DNA of 64,000 nucleotides. Source: Dicaeum eximium. Taxonomy: Eukaryota > Chordata > Aves > Passeriformes > Dicaeidae. Every line of letters begins with the position of its first letter. Position 1 is the first letter of the stretch. Below are positions 52,106 through 64,000 of this stretch, one piece after another. The stretch is from positions 711,441 through 775,440 of the forward strand of contig VWZP01009941.1 of assembly GCA_013396995.1 (NCBI GenBank), written 5' to 3'. Below the pieces are notes generated by a model. It did not search any database and was not told the origin of the DNA. It was given only the letters and a program-made list of their open reading frames with translations. A program made the translations under genes and the position numbers.

Positions 52106-52121
52106 ACCACCACCACCACCA

Positions 52122-52164
<43 letters not shown>
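52106..52164. repeat. Compound ACC and ATT microsatellite
   Basis: About five to six ACC units (52106-52122) pass directly into about 14 perfect ATT units (52123-52164). No ATT interruptions are visible, so it is likely to be polymorphic. No CR1 or LTR sequence adjoins it. Confidence 0.97.
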
Positions 52165-52167
<3 letters not shown>

Positions 52168-54355
52168 TTTATTCCTTTGAAGTTCAGTAACGGATGTCTG
52201 ATCCTAAGAAAAATGGGCTTTTATTCTCATTATAGCCATTTCCCTGGAGCTATTCAATGCTCTGGAGTCCCCACACCCCATCTCCCTCCAAGCTTCCTTT
52301 AGTCTGCGAGGACTTTCTCATGGTATAGCTTCCTGCCTGAGGAACAACATTTTTTGGAAGAACAAGGTTTGACTCCCAGAACTGATGAAATCTTTAGAAT
52401 AAAAATGTCATCTTTGAGAAGACACAGGTTGGATCGGAGACTGGGCTTCCTAACAAAGTTAATCCCAGAGGCATAAGACTGCAGGTGCTTGAGGAGAAGC
52501 TTGGGCTAGGCTTGATGAGTCTTGCATTAAATTTTGGGCTGATTGAGGAATGGAAAAGGACCTGTGTTTTGGTTGTTGTTTTTCCTTTCTCCACCCACAG
52601 AGACATTTTCAGACAATGTGAAACTGCACATATTTCTTGTTTCTATCAGAGCATCTGAGACCTCTGAAGTGCCCATTTTTCTTTTTCATTTTTTCTGCCA
52701 GTGACAAAATCTAGTATTTGGACGCAGGGTGAGTTCCCTGAAGGAAAGCCATGAAGCAGAACATACACAACTCAAGTGGAAGATTGCTGTGCTCCAGTTT
52801 TCTGTCACCTCTACACTATGGATGCAGGATTCCCTCTGTGGGTACCACGGACACCTTCCAACCCCACTTCACACTCTCTTCATCCACCTTCTGCCTACCA
52901 CAGAAATACAAGGAACCTGTGTCCAAAAATCATGCCATTGGGATGACTTCTGGATTCCAAGATAAGCACATGCAACTTTCCTGAACTTGGTACCTTTTAG
53001 TTCTTTTCATAGTAAAGTTTATATAGATATCTCCTGCAGGAATAATTTTCCAAGTACAATCACAATTTGGGCCACCTCTGAAATTTCTGCTCTGCCTTTT
53101 AGTAACACAGTAGGATGCAGTATATAGCCAAAAAAAAAGGTTGATTTTTTTGCCTCATGTAGGAGAACTACTAAAAGCCCATATAGTAGATGTCCATCAT
53201 GTGGTTTTAAAGAGTTTTTAAACTCTTAAAACATTAAAATAAACACTGAAATAGAGCTGTTTATTTATCTATACCTATTAAAAGATAGACTATTTTAAGA
53301 TTAAATAATGCCATTTAAGATTTTGTAGAAGGTCTTGTTATTTAAAATAGAAAAAATAAGGTGTCTTACCTAAAAAGAGTGGAAAAATAACCTCAAAGAA
53401 TTCAGAAAGTCTTTATTCATTACACATCTTGACTGAACTTTTCATACATATATGTATATTTAAACATATCTATAAATATTTTCAGAGTAAACAATAAAGA
53501 GATTGTACATCTGGATTGAAAGTTGTATCAGCAACAAACAGTTGTGCCACATTCCTTGTGAAACGTCCTGGCAAGCATAAGATGTGCTAGGAATTCAAGA
53601 TGAAGCCCCAGATTTCATCAGGACACCAATTACTGTATATGAGTTATGAACCACTTCTATTGTTTTCCTCTGAAATATTTTTTTGAGTGAGTTTAGCACA
53701 CATGAAAGATATGAGAATGACAGCTCCAGAGAATGAAGGTTTCTGTTTATCTCTGCAATAGGCGAAAAAGCAGACAACTGAGGAGTGAGTTTCCTCAGCA
53801 CAGTTCTGGGAGGAAACTTCTAGGATTGGGAGCACAGTAATATATTCTGACCTTTATTCAACAACCTAAAGAAACCATACAGACACTGTCAGTCCAAATA
53901 ATCACAAATGCTAAACATACCCTGCATGCAAACCTAGTTATGTGTATTCACAGCTGTTTTGACTAATTTATTTTTAAAAAGAATGAACTCACATAAAATA
54001 GTCATAGAGAACTAAAAAAGGATATTATCCTCTTTTTTTTTTTTTTTTTGTACTACCATGTTTACATGTTCACGGGCTTTGACCTCTCCATTTACACTCC
54101 TAAGCAATACCCATTACTGACAAAAGAGGTTTTATTTTTTGTAGATATTTGCAGAAGCAGCAACCTCCACACCAACTCCAGAAGCATTGCAGCTGAACTA
54201 CAACTACTGGACTGTAACAATGATACAACAAAGCAACAGGAACTGGGCAATAGCTGTGTTGTCCCTAAAAGCCCACACCGTGGCTTAATAGTCTTTCTAG
54301 CTGTTTTGGTAACAAAATGTCAGGAAGTCAGTACAATAGGCAAGCAAGCCTGTGT

Positions 54356-54437
54356 TTTCTTTTTTCTTTTCTTTTCTTTTTCTTTTTTTTTTTTTTAGGG
54401 TTCTTTTTTCTTTATTTTTTATTTCTTCCTTTTTTTT
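54356..54437. repeat. T-rich low-complexity tract
   Basis: Pyrimidine-rich sequence dominated by CTTTT and T runs. It creates Phe-rich false frames (54048-54398 and 54317-54508). Confidence 0.9.
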
Positions 54438-57277
54438 CTCATTATTTTGATCTACATCAGCAGACACAGAGTGCTGATGACGAGATCACTCTCTGGTCTT
54501 GCGTTTAGGCACATGTCTAACTGAACAAATGAATTGTCATCTATTTATGTGTAGGCACTGTCTTAGTGGAATCCAGTCTTTCAGGCAAAACACTCACCCT
54601 TCTTTGTACCTGTTTCAGGGTTTTAATATAGTGCCAGCATCTAGAATGCAAGCTATTGCTCCCTAGAAACCTTTGGATAAATTATAAGACATGAATGCTT
54701 CTCAGTGTGATTTTGCAAACAATAAGAAGATAAAAATTAATGGTCATCATTGGCTGTATGTTTTCAGTAAAATATGCTCCAGGGTATATTGACATTTGTC
54801 AATTAACAATTAATCACTCTGAAACACTCAGTGTGGACAAAGAAGGATTACGGCATTCCCACAGTACAGTTGTTGGAGAAAACTTTAATTATCTATATTA
54901 TTCTAAATTATCAGGGATGTGAAAGGAAAGGCTTATCCTGCTTCTCTTCAAAATAAGAGCTTTAGGATGACTCACATTTTCCTCCACATCTTTCTAGAAA
55001 GACTCTCCAGCCCCCCTTCCATCATCCTATTTTGTAATCAGCAGCTTTGTGTTTTGTTATATAGGATTCAGGCATCTTGGGACAGTATTGCTGTAAATCT
55101 TGATGGATGACAGGACATCAAATGAATTGCTGTAAATATTAAGTGGCTATATTCTGGCACCGCTGAAGAAATTCAGCAAGCATATAAAATGAGATGGCAA
55201 AGCCTAAGTAATATGATAGTAATAAATGAAATCTGAGGGCTAAGTAAATAATAGCCATACTTAGTTTTGTTGCTGAACTTTAGTTTCCCAGACCAAGAAA
55301 GGGGAGTGGAGTACAGCTAGAAAGAAATATTTCCAACATGGCAGTGTGTTTCTCATATCACACTGGATTAGTTGCAATAAATTTCTTTCTTCTCTAGGGT
55401 TTAGAATTTGTGATTCAGAAGGGTTTTGCAGTCCTGTGTTTCTCTATTCCTTTCATGCTTTCTTTAAGGCTATTCAAAGACTATTTTCATTTTAGATAAA
55501 TTACTTACAAATAAATCTCAAACACCAGTCTTTATTGTCAGCTGTTGTATAAAATTGGACTGATATTCAAACATTCTGACCACTTAAGGCTCATACTAAT
55601 TTCTAGTTGCCAAGACTTTTTAAAATTAAGCTCTGAATGTAGTTTAGTGTGATATTTGACAGGAATCTTTTGGTGTTCAGGGTGTGATTTAGATGCATGG
55701 GTTTAAAGACTGAGATGATGTGTGTGCTAGTGTAGATAAATGTATCTTTAGCTTTGAACACCTAAGTAGCCAATGTATTTTCAAGTCTCGTGCCTGAGAC
55801 TAAGGCTGTATTTATGTGGAATAAACAAGGACTTTGTTAGAATGTGGGTCCATGTCACAAGAATGAATGTAGCCTACACCAGTCACAAAATGACACATAA
55901 TTTGCTTCAAAATAATGTATTTAGTGTTTTCTATGAAATGTTTATGACATATCCTGCCTTGGGGTTTTTGCTTCTGCTTTCCCACTCACTTGGTAAGTTC
56001 CTCTGCTCAGGGCCCACCTTCTGTCAAACCCATTATTTGGAAATGTCACTAGAATAATGACATAAGAGGGAGGTGAGAAGCTGACATATGAGGCTCCATG
56101 TACAGCAAGACTCCGTTGCTCATCTGTGATAGGAACCTGTGATGGAAACAGCAGAAACTCTCTCTTTTGAATAGGGTAGAATCAGTTCACATGAAAGGGA
56201 TAAGCTACTAATTCCAGACTTGTGGCAGTATCTTTTATTGTACCCATAATTCTACACAAAGATTTGGAGTTGATTTGCAGCACATTTATAATTCTTTCAA
56301 GCTCTGTGGATTACAGTGGCTTGGTCATATTTCAGATTTGATCACTGTTTTGCAATCTGTTACATTTACAGTTTTACACTAATGTATCAAACCCTAATTC
56401 TGAAATTATATCTGCCATCTTTTCATTCTACTGTACATCACCTGGCAGCTGCATGTGTAGCTGCCATGTAATTTATACTTTGCAGGTGTTGGTAGCTCCA
56501 TGTCAGAAAACAGAAAGATGCATGGATGTATTCAGTAATTACTGTGTTACTAACAGGGTAATTGCACACTTATTTCTCTCTACAAATTACATGGTAGTCA
56601 CACTCAGAATTACCATTAGAGATGTCTTTAATAGTTGCCAGTAAATAATTGCTTTTTAATTACAATATAATTACATGCTTATTACTGTCTGGTAGAATAA
56701 AGCACGATTTGATTTTGTATACTTTGTGCCATTGTCACAGCAGCCCAAGGTCCATGGATGTCATTCTCACGAGCACTATCAGTGGCAACACACCAAACTC
56801 CTTGAAAGTGTGTTTATCTGAGAATAGGAAATGGCTATCTCTAAGGAGATGATTCCTACTTTGAGGAATTAGTTTATCCTTGTTATCAAAGTACTTCTCA
56901 GTTAAAGTAAAGTCTACCATGGTTTTCAAATGTCATTGTGACTCCTCTCTTTTAAATTGAGGTGTTCATGGGTGCCCAAAACTCCAAATAATTGTATTTC
57001 ACTTTCCCACTGACAGTGGTGAACTCTCACCTAATAAGTGACTCTAAGCTACCCTACAATAGACTGGCTACGAATTCAAGAACCAAAGTCGTATAAAGTT
57101 CCAAAGCAGTGGGGAACAGCAGAATATTCAAAAGTTAGATCTGTTTTCAGGAAGATCCACTCAAATGAATCCCAGGAAACTTAGCAGACTTTGTCTACAT
57201 GTCATACCAGTAGCAAGGACAACTCCAGATCTCATGAAGAAACAAGACTTTCAAATTCTGCAAAATTTTCTAAACTT

Positions 57278-57317
57278 TCTAGGCCAGGGATACTTTCCTC
57301 TCTGAGCCTGGCCTAGA
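57278..57317. repeat. 11-bp perfect inverted repeat, 18-nt spacer
   Basis: TCTAGGCCAGG at 57278-57288 pairs exactly with CCTGGCCTAGA at 57307-57317. The GC-rich arms stand out in AT-rich surroundings. The role is unknown. Confidence 0.85.
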
Positions 57318-60300
57318 CAAGATACAAGCTTTTAGCTACAGCCTCACCTTACAAAGAAGCACAGACTTGCTGAGATATGGGTAAGAATGATTAAGTACTT
57401 TACTGTAAGATTTTAGACTCTGATTTATTGCAAATACAATAAGAAAATTACATAAGGTTCAATTAATCATCAGGATTTGGATAGCCTAAGTTCTGCAGAG
57501 TGTTAATCACAGTTAAACAAATAGGTAGCATTTTCAGCCACTTAGAGCATGCTGTGCTGTTCAACATCCTTTACAAATGAATGAAATTCTTCCTGTGACT
57601 CTACATAGAAAAACAAAACAAACTAAACAAAACCAGGCACTGAAAAAGCTCAATCTCTGTTTTGACTTCTAAGGTGTAAAAAGCCTTTCTGTTTGCTAGT
57701 TTATCATCCTCCCTAGTGGCACTTTCAGGCAGTGCTTATTCTTATACATTGCCACTTTCAATAATGTTCTGATTTGCAGATAATGGGGAAAATATTTTCT
57801 ATTTTAAGTTTCAACCTGAATTTGATCTTTCATACAGGCAGAAAGTGAACTGATTAAATGTAATGGAGATGTAAAAGTTTCAGCTAATCATGGATATTGA
57901 AATAAGATAATTTTTTTTCAGTTAACCTTCAGCTATATTTTCATAAAGTCCTGTCAGTATTCCACTCTACCAACATTTTCACCCTCAAGGATAGTTTATA
58001 TCTTGCTCACAAATTATCTTATCAATAGATGAAGTTGAAATGCAAAGAGCAGTCAACAGCTACTGTGAACAGAGTCACTAAACAATTATCTTTTTCACAT
58101 ACTCCTTTGATCTCAGTTCACTTAAATCTATTTTTAAGGATTGGCAAAATAACAGTAGGCTAAAATAATAAATGTCTTTGTGCTTACTAATATTAATTTT
58201 TTTTTAGGTCAGAATTTTCAAAAGGACTTAGCATGCATGACATGTAGGCAGTCCTAATTTTCAGGGACTTCCTTTTTAATCTAAAATATTGCACTTTACT
58301 TTTGAAACTGAATTGCTGGGGTGGAGAACAAACTGCAGACCACTCAATGGTATTGCAAATAATTCAAAGGGAAATGCAGTGTCTGAAAGCAGTTCATTTG
58401 CTAAAGGGCATTTGCTAGCAGACAGAAACATGGACAGAACTACTGTCTGAGATGAACTCTGCAGCACAATAAAGTCTTGTCTGTACTGGGATTTAGAAAT
58501 TAAAGATCTTCTACTGGAATAGTATATTAAGATTTGAGTGTTTAAGAAAACAAGGAACTGCTGGACTCCCAGTATTCTCAGAAGCCAATATCAAGTGGGC
58601 AAAACAATCCTTTCTTCATGGGCTTCAGGCAGTCTAGTGTAATTTCCCTGGAATGTATGCTATCTGTATAGCAGAAAACTGAAAGTTTTCACTAAATTTT
58701 TACTTTTCTAGTTTTGAAAACCTGTTTTGATTGCTTTCCTGTGATCCACCCCCTTCAAAAACCAAAATAAATTTGCATCATGGTTTCTATAAGCTTAGAA
58801 GGGTTAACAGGAGATTCTGACTCTACTGGTAGGGAGAGAAGAACAGTCGCAGGAGCTCCCCAATTCAGCATTGCATCTCCACTTAGAGGCTACATGATGA
58901 TACACACTGCATTCTTGGAACAAACTTTTTCACCTTCAAAGGTTTTTGCTGAAGCAGCAATATTCTGTCAAGAGCACTGAAGCAGAGGAGTGTTATATAG
59001 AGTGGAGAGAAGCAGTAGCTGATCTGGAAAAAGGGCCATTCCAACTTGATGCATTCATCCCCCAAAAAATCAAGGAAGATTTTAATTCACCATACTCTTA
59101 ATACATGAATGCTCAATTTCTGGAATAATTGGACCTGGAGTAGTTCCACCAATCAAAAAAACATAAAATCAAAATACAGGAGGAAATCAAAGAAAAAGAT
59201 GGAAAAATCTGGTGAGCTGGGGCAAAAGTATAAGGAGCAGATGTGGGTTTGCAGCTTGTTTCTATCTTATGTTTCAGTGATTTGAATAAATTGTATAAGA
59301 TTTCAGTATTTTAGAAGGCCAGGTACAGGACAGGAATAGCAACCCTTCCTCTGTTTCCCTTTTCCACCCTGTCTATTTAGCCTGTCAGTTGTCTGACACA
59401 TGGGCTCACCTCAGTGTCTGTTTACAGCATTCCAGTTTTGATGGGGGTGTCTGCCTGACACTCGTAATTGATGGTACTAACACAAATCACAAGTCTTTTG
59501 CATGGCCCATTCCTGTGTGGCCAGGATTTACAGTGATTATACATGGCAAACACAGTGTGTTCCCCCCTCACTCCCTCTCCATACAGCCTTTGTTTCCTGC
59601 TTCTGTTCATTTGCTGAACCATCTTACCATGCACTTTTAAGCCTTGTTTTTCAACTGTATTCTGATTTAATCCCTTTGTGCCTCTGAACCAAACTATGGG
59701 CTTTTTATGCATATAGAACTGATGTTTTACAGATATGTCTCCTTATCTAAGAGTGATATTTTAAGCTTTCCTGTTGCCTCATAAAATAAAATTTTAAAAA
59801 AGGAACAACGTATAATTAGGCTAGTGTCATGTATAGAGCGGGTTTGGGCATCGCTATTAAGAATAATAGAGACTATTACTTACTTAACAGTGACTGTGTG
59901 CTGTATCTGTGCATGGTTTGAACAGAAAGGCTCAAAAGGAAAGGATATTTTGAAGAAAGTTGGTGTGAATGGAGCTGTCTGCAAAATACTGAAGTAGTGC
60001 TGCTTGTACCGGTTTTATTTGTCATTTTATGGGAGGAAGTTGAAAATGCACCTGGAGATGAAGAGCAGCAGGAAAAAGAGGGGGGTATGAGTAAAGCTTA
60101 AAAGGTGGAAAAGTCTGAAAAACCGTATGAGGGGCAGCTAGTTTGGTAAGTTGTATTGTCTGAGTAATGGGAGGCGAGAGAATAGGTGGGAAAAACTGGA
60201 GGTGAGGATGAGTGGTTTTATTTTTAATTGGATGAGGAATCCAGGAGTAAGGTGTCAGCAAGGGACACTCAGGCAGTCATTTACTTTCAGCATTTTCTTC

Positions 60301-62791
60301 TATCCTTTTTCAAAAAGGTACCCATCTCTACCAAATGTTCAGAATTTCTTTTACAGGCATTGTCACAAAGACACACATAATCAGTTGTCTATAAACTGAA
60401 GCTTGTCTATGATATTTTGCTCTAACTGTGGATTTGGACATTGCAGAGGAAAAAGATATATTGCATGCACACACTGTATAGAAAAATCTGGTAACAAACA
60501 ACTATAGGCTGACTAACAAAGAGTGTTACACCATATCCAGAAAGACAGAATGATTTCAGGCTGACAGCATTACTTTATTTTTATTATGACACGCCCCCTG
60601 AAATGTGTTGTGACTAACCATTTGAAAAGTTAACATTTGTTTTTGAATGAGTGGACTTGGGTAGGCATGAGAAAAAACACACTCTCTACTAGCAAATCAT
60701 TTTTATATTAGTCAAAGCAAAAGCTTCACAGCAAATGTATGTAAATCACTAACTTTCAGGGCACCGAAGGGAATGTACTTCATGCTATAGCTTAAATACT
60801 AATGAAATCAAGTGAAAATGATAGTCATTAGTCAGCTGTGCCTTGATAGGGTTCCCTGTGGACTGATACAAATTCACCATTAGAAATGGATTCTCTCACA
60901 GTCCACAGTGAGCATTTAATCCCTCTGTAAAGCAGATTTAAATTTGATGTTTAATATGTCAGTTTTCCATTTCAGGTCTCTTATGTTTCCATATTTGCAG
61001 CTTGTGTTTAATCTTTTTTGAGTCACTCTAAGTTTTTTATCTGCATTTCCTTGGTTTTATGTGCATATTATTGGCCTATGCGAATCATACAGCCACAGGT
61101 ATTAATGATAATCAGCAAAAGTGAACTAATTAGCACACAGCTCAATATAATGATGTCTCTTACAAGCCAAATGACCCATTTTGGTTTCAGTTCATAAAAG
61201 GAAAGTGTTTTAGGGGTAGCATCTTGAAAGGTGTCCAAGAAAAGGACAGCCATGAACATTTTTCATCTGTTTCCATATAGAAAAATAATTTAAAATACAT
61301 TTTGCAGCATTTGATTCTGACAGATTATTTGAAAATAAATAAACGGAGGCTCACATGTCCATGTTCACAAACACACACATGTTTGTTCATTCACACACAC
61401 AACTTTGGAAATCTTAGCTGAGATAATTAGAGATGATTAAGAAGTGAGATTCTTTCCAACATTCCTGCAGGTCAAATCCTGCTGCCTGGAGCTGGGAGTA
61501 TATTCTACCCACTCAAGTTTTTTACTAATGCTAGCTCCTCATTCCCTTACATTTTATCAGATTTGCATAGGAAGCACCATCAAGCCTTGATTTGAACAGA
61601 ATCTTTACTCAGAGAAACCTCACACTTAAATGAATAGAAACTTTTTTCTACATGGGAAAAAACCATATGAGAATGCTAAAGTCGTAACATTTCTTAGGAG
61701 TATTGTATTATCTCCAGTTTTTCTTGACTTACTACCACATCTAATAATATTTAGTATTACAGCATTGCCAGACTATGAAAGAAACAAAGCACAGTACCAG
61801 TGTCTCGTGCACTGTGCACTTTCAAAGTTGGAAGGAAAATCTCTAGGAGTAATGAGCATTACTCTGGCCTGTGTGTTTTGCAACATTATAAATTATAAAT
61901 CATAATGCTATGTGAAACCAAACCAGAGAATGAGCTCAAGCACAGATTACTAATTATCTAGATTCCTAATAGTCAGCATGTTCCCTGCTAGTCAGCACTT
62001 TCCAGTAGAAAAATCAGACATGGCTCAGGCCATGGCTATATCATTCCCAACAGGCAGTGTGGACAAGGCCGCATAGGGTATGGTTCTCTCCAAACTTCCA
62101 GGGTAAAGTGCAAGCCCTAAAATGGCTCTTCATATTCTCATTTTATCTTTTATGTGCCTTTCTTCCAATGTTCGCCCTGCCTTTCCATTCCAGGATCCTT
62201 TTCCCTGTTCATTTAAAACAGATGTACATTTCTTCTCAATCAGACTTTATAGAAACCCCCCAAATTCTTAAAAACCTATGACAAACCCTTCTGCTATTGG
62301 ATTTGAAGCAAACCATGATTTTGTTGATGTTGGAGATGGCTTTGTGGCACACAGAGTGCAATAGTTGGTCTGCTTCCTTCATGAGCACACAGACCTGACC
62401 TGACACTGCCTTGCAGCCAGATGCTGAGGTGCTTCTCTCCTGTTCCCTTTCTGTCCAGTCTCTGGTGATGATACAAGAAAATTGGTGGAACTTACTTTCT
62501 TCCTAGAAAGCAAAATTTTACCTCCTGTCTGGTTTCCATTTTCAGTTGGATTATTAGCCAAGAGTATTATTGGTGGTAATCAAGCTCTGGTCAATAGTTC
62601 CCCAATCTTGCTTTAATTTAAACAGTTTGAAATAACAATACTGAACAGGAATTAAGCTAATTTCTACTTCTGTATCATAAGATACATACATACATACAAA
62701 GTAAATAATTAGAAAGCAGCTCCATACAATATTCTTTCAATTGGTAGGTCTGAACTTCACCAGCACAGAAAAAACAGACAGCTTTTGTTTC

Positions 62792-62859
62792 TATTCTTTT
62801 AGATATTCTTACTCTTTCGATATTCTTTTAGATATTCTAAATCTATTCTTTTAGATATT
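62792..62859. repeat. Three exact copies of a 16-base word
   Basis: TATTCTTTTAGATATT occurs at 62792-62807, 62821-62836 and 62844-62859, with spacers of 13 and 7 bases that are partly related. It is a small degenerate tandem repeat. Confidence 0.9.
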
Positions 62860-64000
62860 TTGGATTGAATTTTGAATAAATTTGCCTTTTAATCTAGCAG
62901 ACTTCTCGTGCAAAGGTGTAAACTTTTGACTTATTGCTGTTGCTACTAAAAACCTTAGCTAAGAACAGAACACAATTTGCATGTAAACTCCAATCAGAGT
63001 TTACAGGCAAAGAGAACACAAATCAGGCAGGGTTTTCAGCAATATTCTGATTCATACAGGAGTGGATAAAAAGCTGTGGGCTTGACATGTGGTTCCACCT
63101 TCCCATCCCGACGTTACCATTGTGGCTGTGCTATGCTGGCTGTCATCTCTCTTCCTCAGGGCTCCATCTCCACAGTGTTTGTTTCCCACTCTTATGATTC
63201 ACAGTGGTCTGGCCTCTGCCCTGAGGAGTGCTGGTAGGTGGGAAAACATAGGGTAAGGGAGAGCAGTGAATGCTTTCAAAAACGTGATGAATGTGCCACT
63301 TATGTTCAGTTTACAATTTAGCAATGTTTAGGCTAAGTATGCCATTTTATGACATATTTTGTTTTCACAGTTGCTAAGCAGGGGGTGAAGTGAAATTAGT
63401 AACCTACCCTCTAAATCCACCAAAAAAAAAAAATCAAGAAAAGCAAACCTAAACTTTATTTTTGAGGTAACTGCCCTTTGTAATAAATTTGGAACTGCTG
63501 TCTAATAATTTATGCTGGCCTGACATTAGTTAGTTTTCTGGATGAATGTGCTGCTCTAATTCCAGAGGCATCTGCCTGCAAAAAATACACAGAAAAGAGA
63601 AGACTGTATTAAACTTAGCCACTGCTTAGCAAATACTTGAGGGGGAAATCATTAGGTCAGATTCTGGTTCAGCATTGTGAATCTACTGGATTTAAAAGAC
63701 TAGTTGGACTGCTGAGGCTTGAAGCATAGAAACCAACTGTAAGAACTAATGACAACTAAGCACTAAGGAGTGCCAATGACAATTCTTTCTTTAGACAAAG
63801 CTATCAGGTTTTTGAAGTGCCCAATTCCTGCTTTGGGTATGTGAAGAATTTCATTTAGGGAACCTGAAGCCAGCAGACCAGAAAGCTCCTTTTTTGAAAA
63901 GAAAAAAAAAAGAAAAAAAAAAGAGCATGGGCACCATCCATCTATTAAAACTCCAAGGTGCTGACAAGGAAGTGACTTAGTTGCTACTGATGACATGTAC
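62860..64000. other. Non-coding tract to window end
   Basis: No gene is recognised. An A-rich run with G interruptions lies at 63895-63924. The stretch 63080-63240 is less AT-rich but carries no recognised motif. Confidence 0.5.

Larger units (their letters stand above)
52165..62790. other. Long AT-rich non-coding tract
   Basis: No supported gene or transposon end. Features are limited to short inverted repeats (one at 53204-53231, another at 57278-57317), T-rich low-complexity DNA at 54032-54050 and 54356-54437, and many chance frames of up to about 116 codons. A 63-codon minus frame at 61068-61259 contains a hydrophobic run but lacks other support. Confidence 0.5.

Noticed and set aside
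61068..61259. 63-codon minus frame with a possible membrane segment
   Set aside because: It is short, has no recognisable family and is explained by T-rich composition.
1..64000. CRISPR arrays, operons, bacterial promoters, tRNA, rRNA and U6-like genes
   Set aside because: None of their signatures were seen. The sequence is vertebrate nuclear DNA, where prokaryotic features do not apply.

Overview
This window looks like bird nuclear DNA from a gene desert or the inside of a very long intron. The evidence is two fragments of the avian CR1 retrotransposon, recognisable by the short terminal octamer repeats followed by the typical 3'-end sequence, and an endogenous-retrovirus region of the kind common in songbird and other neoavian genomes. 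The background is AT-rich and CpG-poor. I found no protein-coding gene, tRNA, rRNA or snRNA that I could support. Nearly all open frames here are short and chance-like or come from repeats. The species and chromosome cannot be named from the sequence.

Layout. 1-11.9 kb is mostly single-copy AT-rich sequence with one unusually long open frame (2886-3473, minus), a GC-richer patch near 8.0-8.3 kb, a compact non-coding block at 10.0-10.45 kb and an 88-bp tandem duplication at 10564-10739. At 11902-12640 lies a 739-nt uninterrupted purine tract whose core is about 140 perfect copies of AAGAG. 12.6-21.4 kb is featureless. 21.4-23.4 kb is a decayed endogenous retrovirus, interrupted by a 46-base N gap. 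It has two LTR pieces in plus orientation, but polymerase fragments (reverse transcriptase with a YIDD box, RNase H, and a probable integrase piece) on the minus strand and out of order. A weak exon-like frame follows at 23899-24127 (minus).

26.75 kb and 42.65 kb hold CR1 3' ends. 31.56-31.98 kb is a CpG-enriched patch (19 CpG in 420 bp by hand count) in an otherwise CpG-poor region. This is the best candidate for an unannotated promoter or regulatory element. 38.04 kb has a perfect 17-bp hairpin next to a short direct repeat. 49.95-50.31 kb is a second GC/CpG-richer patch. The rest is AT-rich sequence with microsatellites.

Nothing here works together as an operon or pathway. The most interesting items are the scrambled retrovirus, the long perfect pentanucleotide array and the CpG patch. 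Homology and conservation claims are from reading alone; no alignment or search was run.
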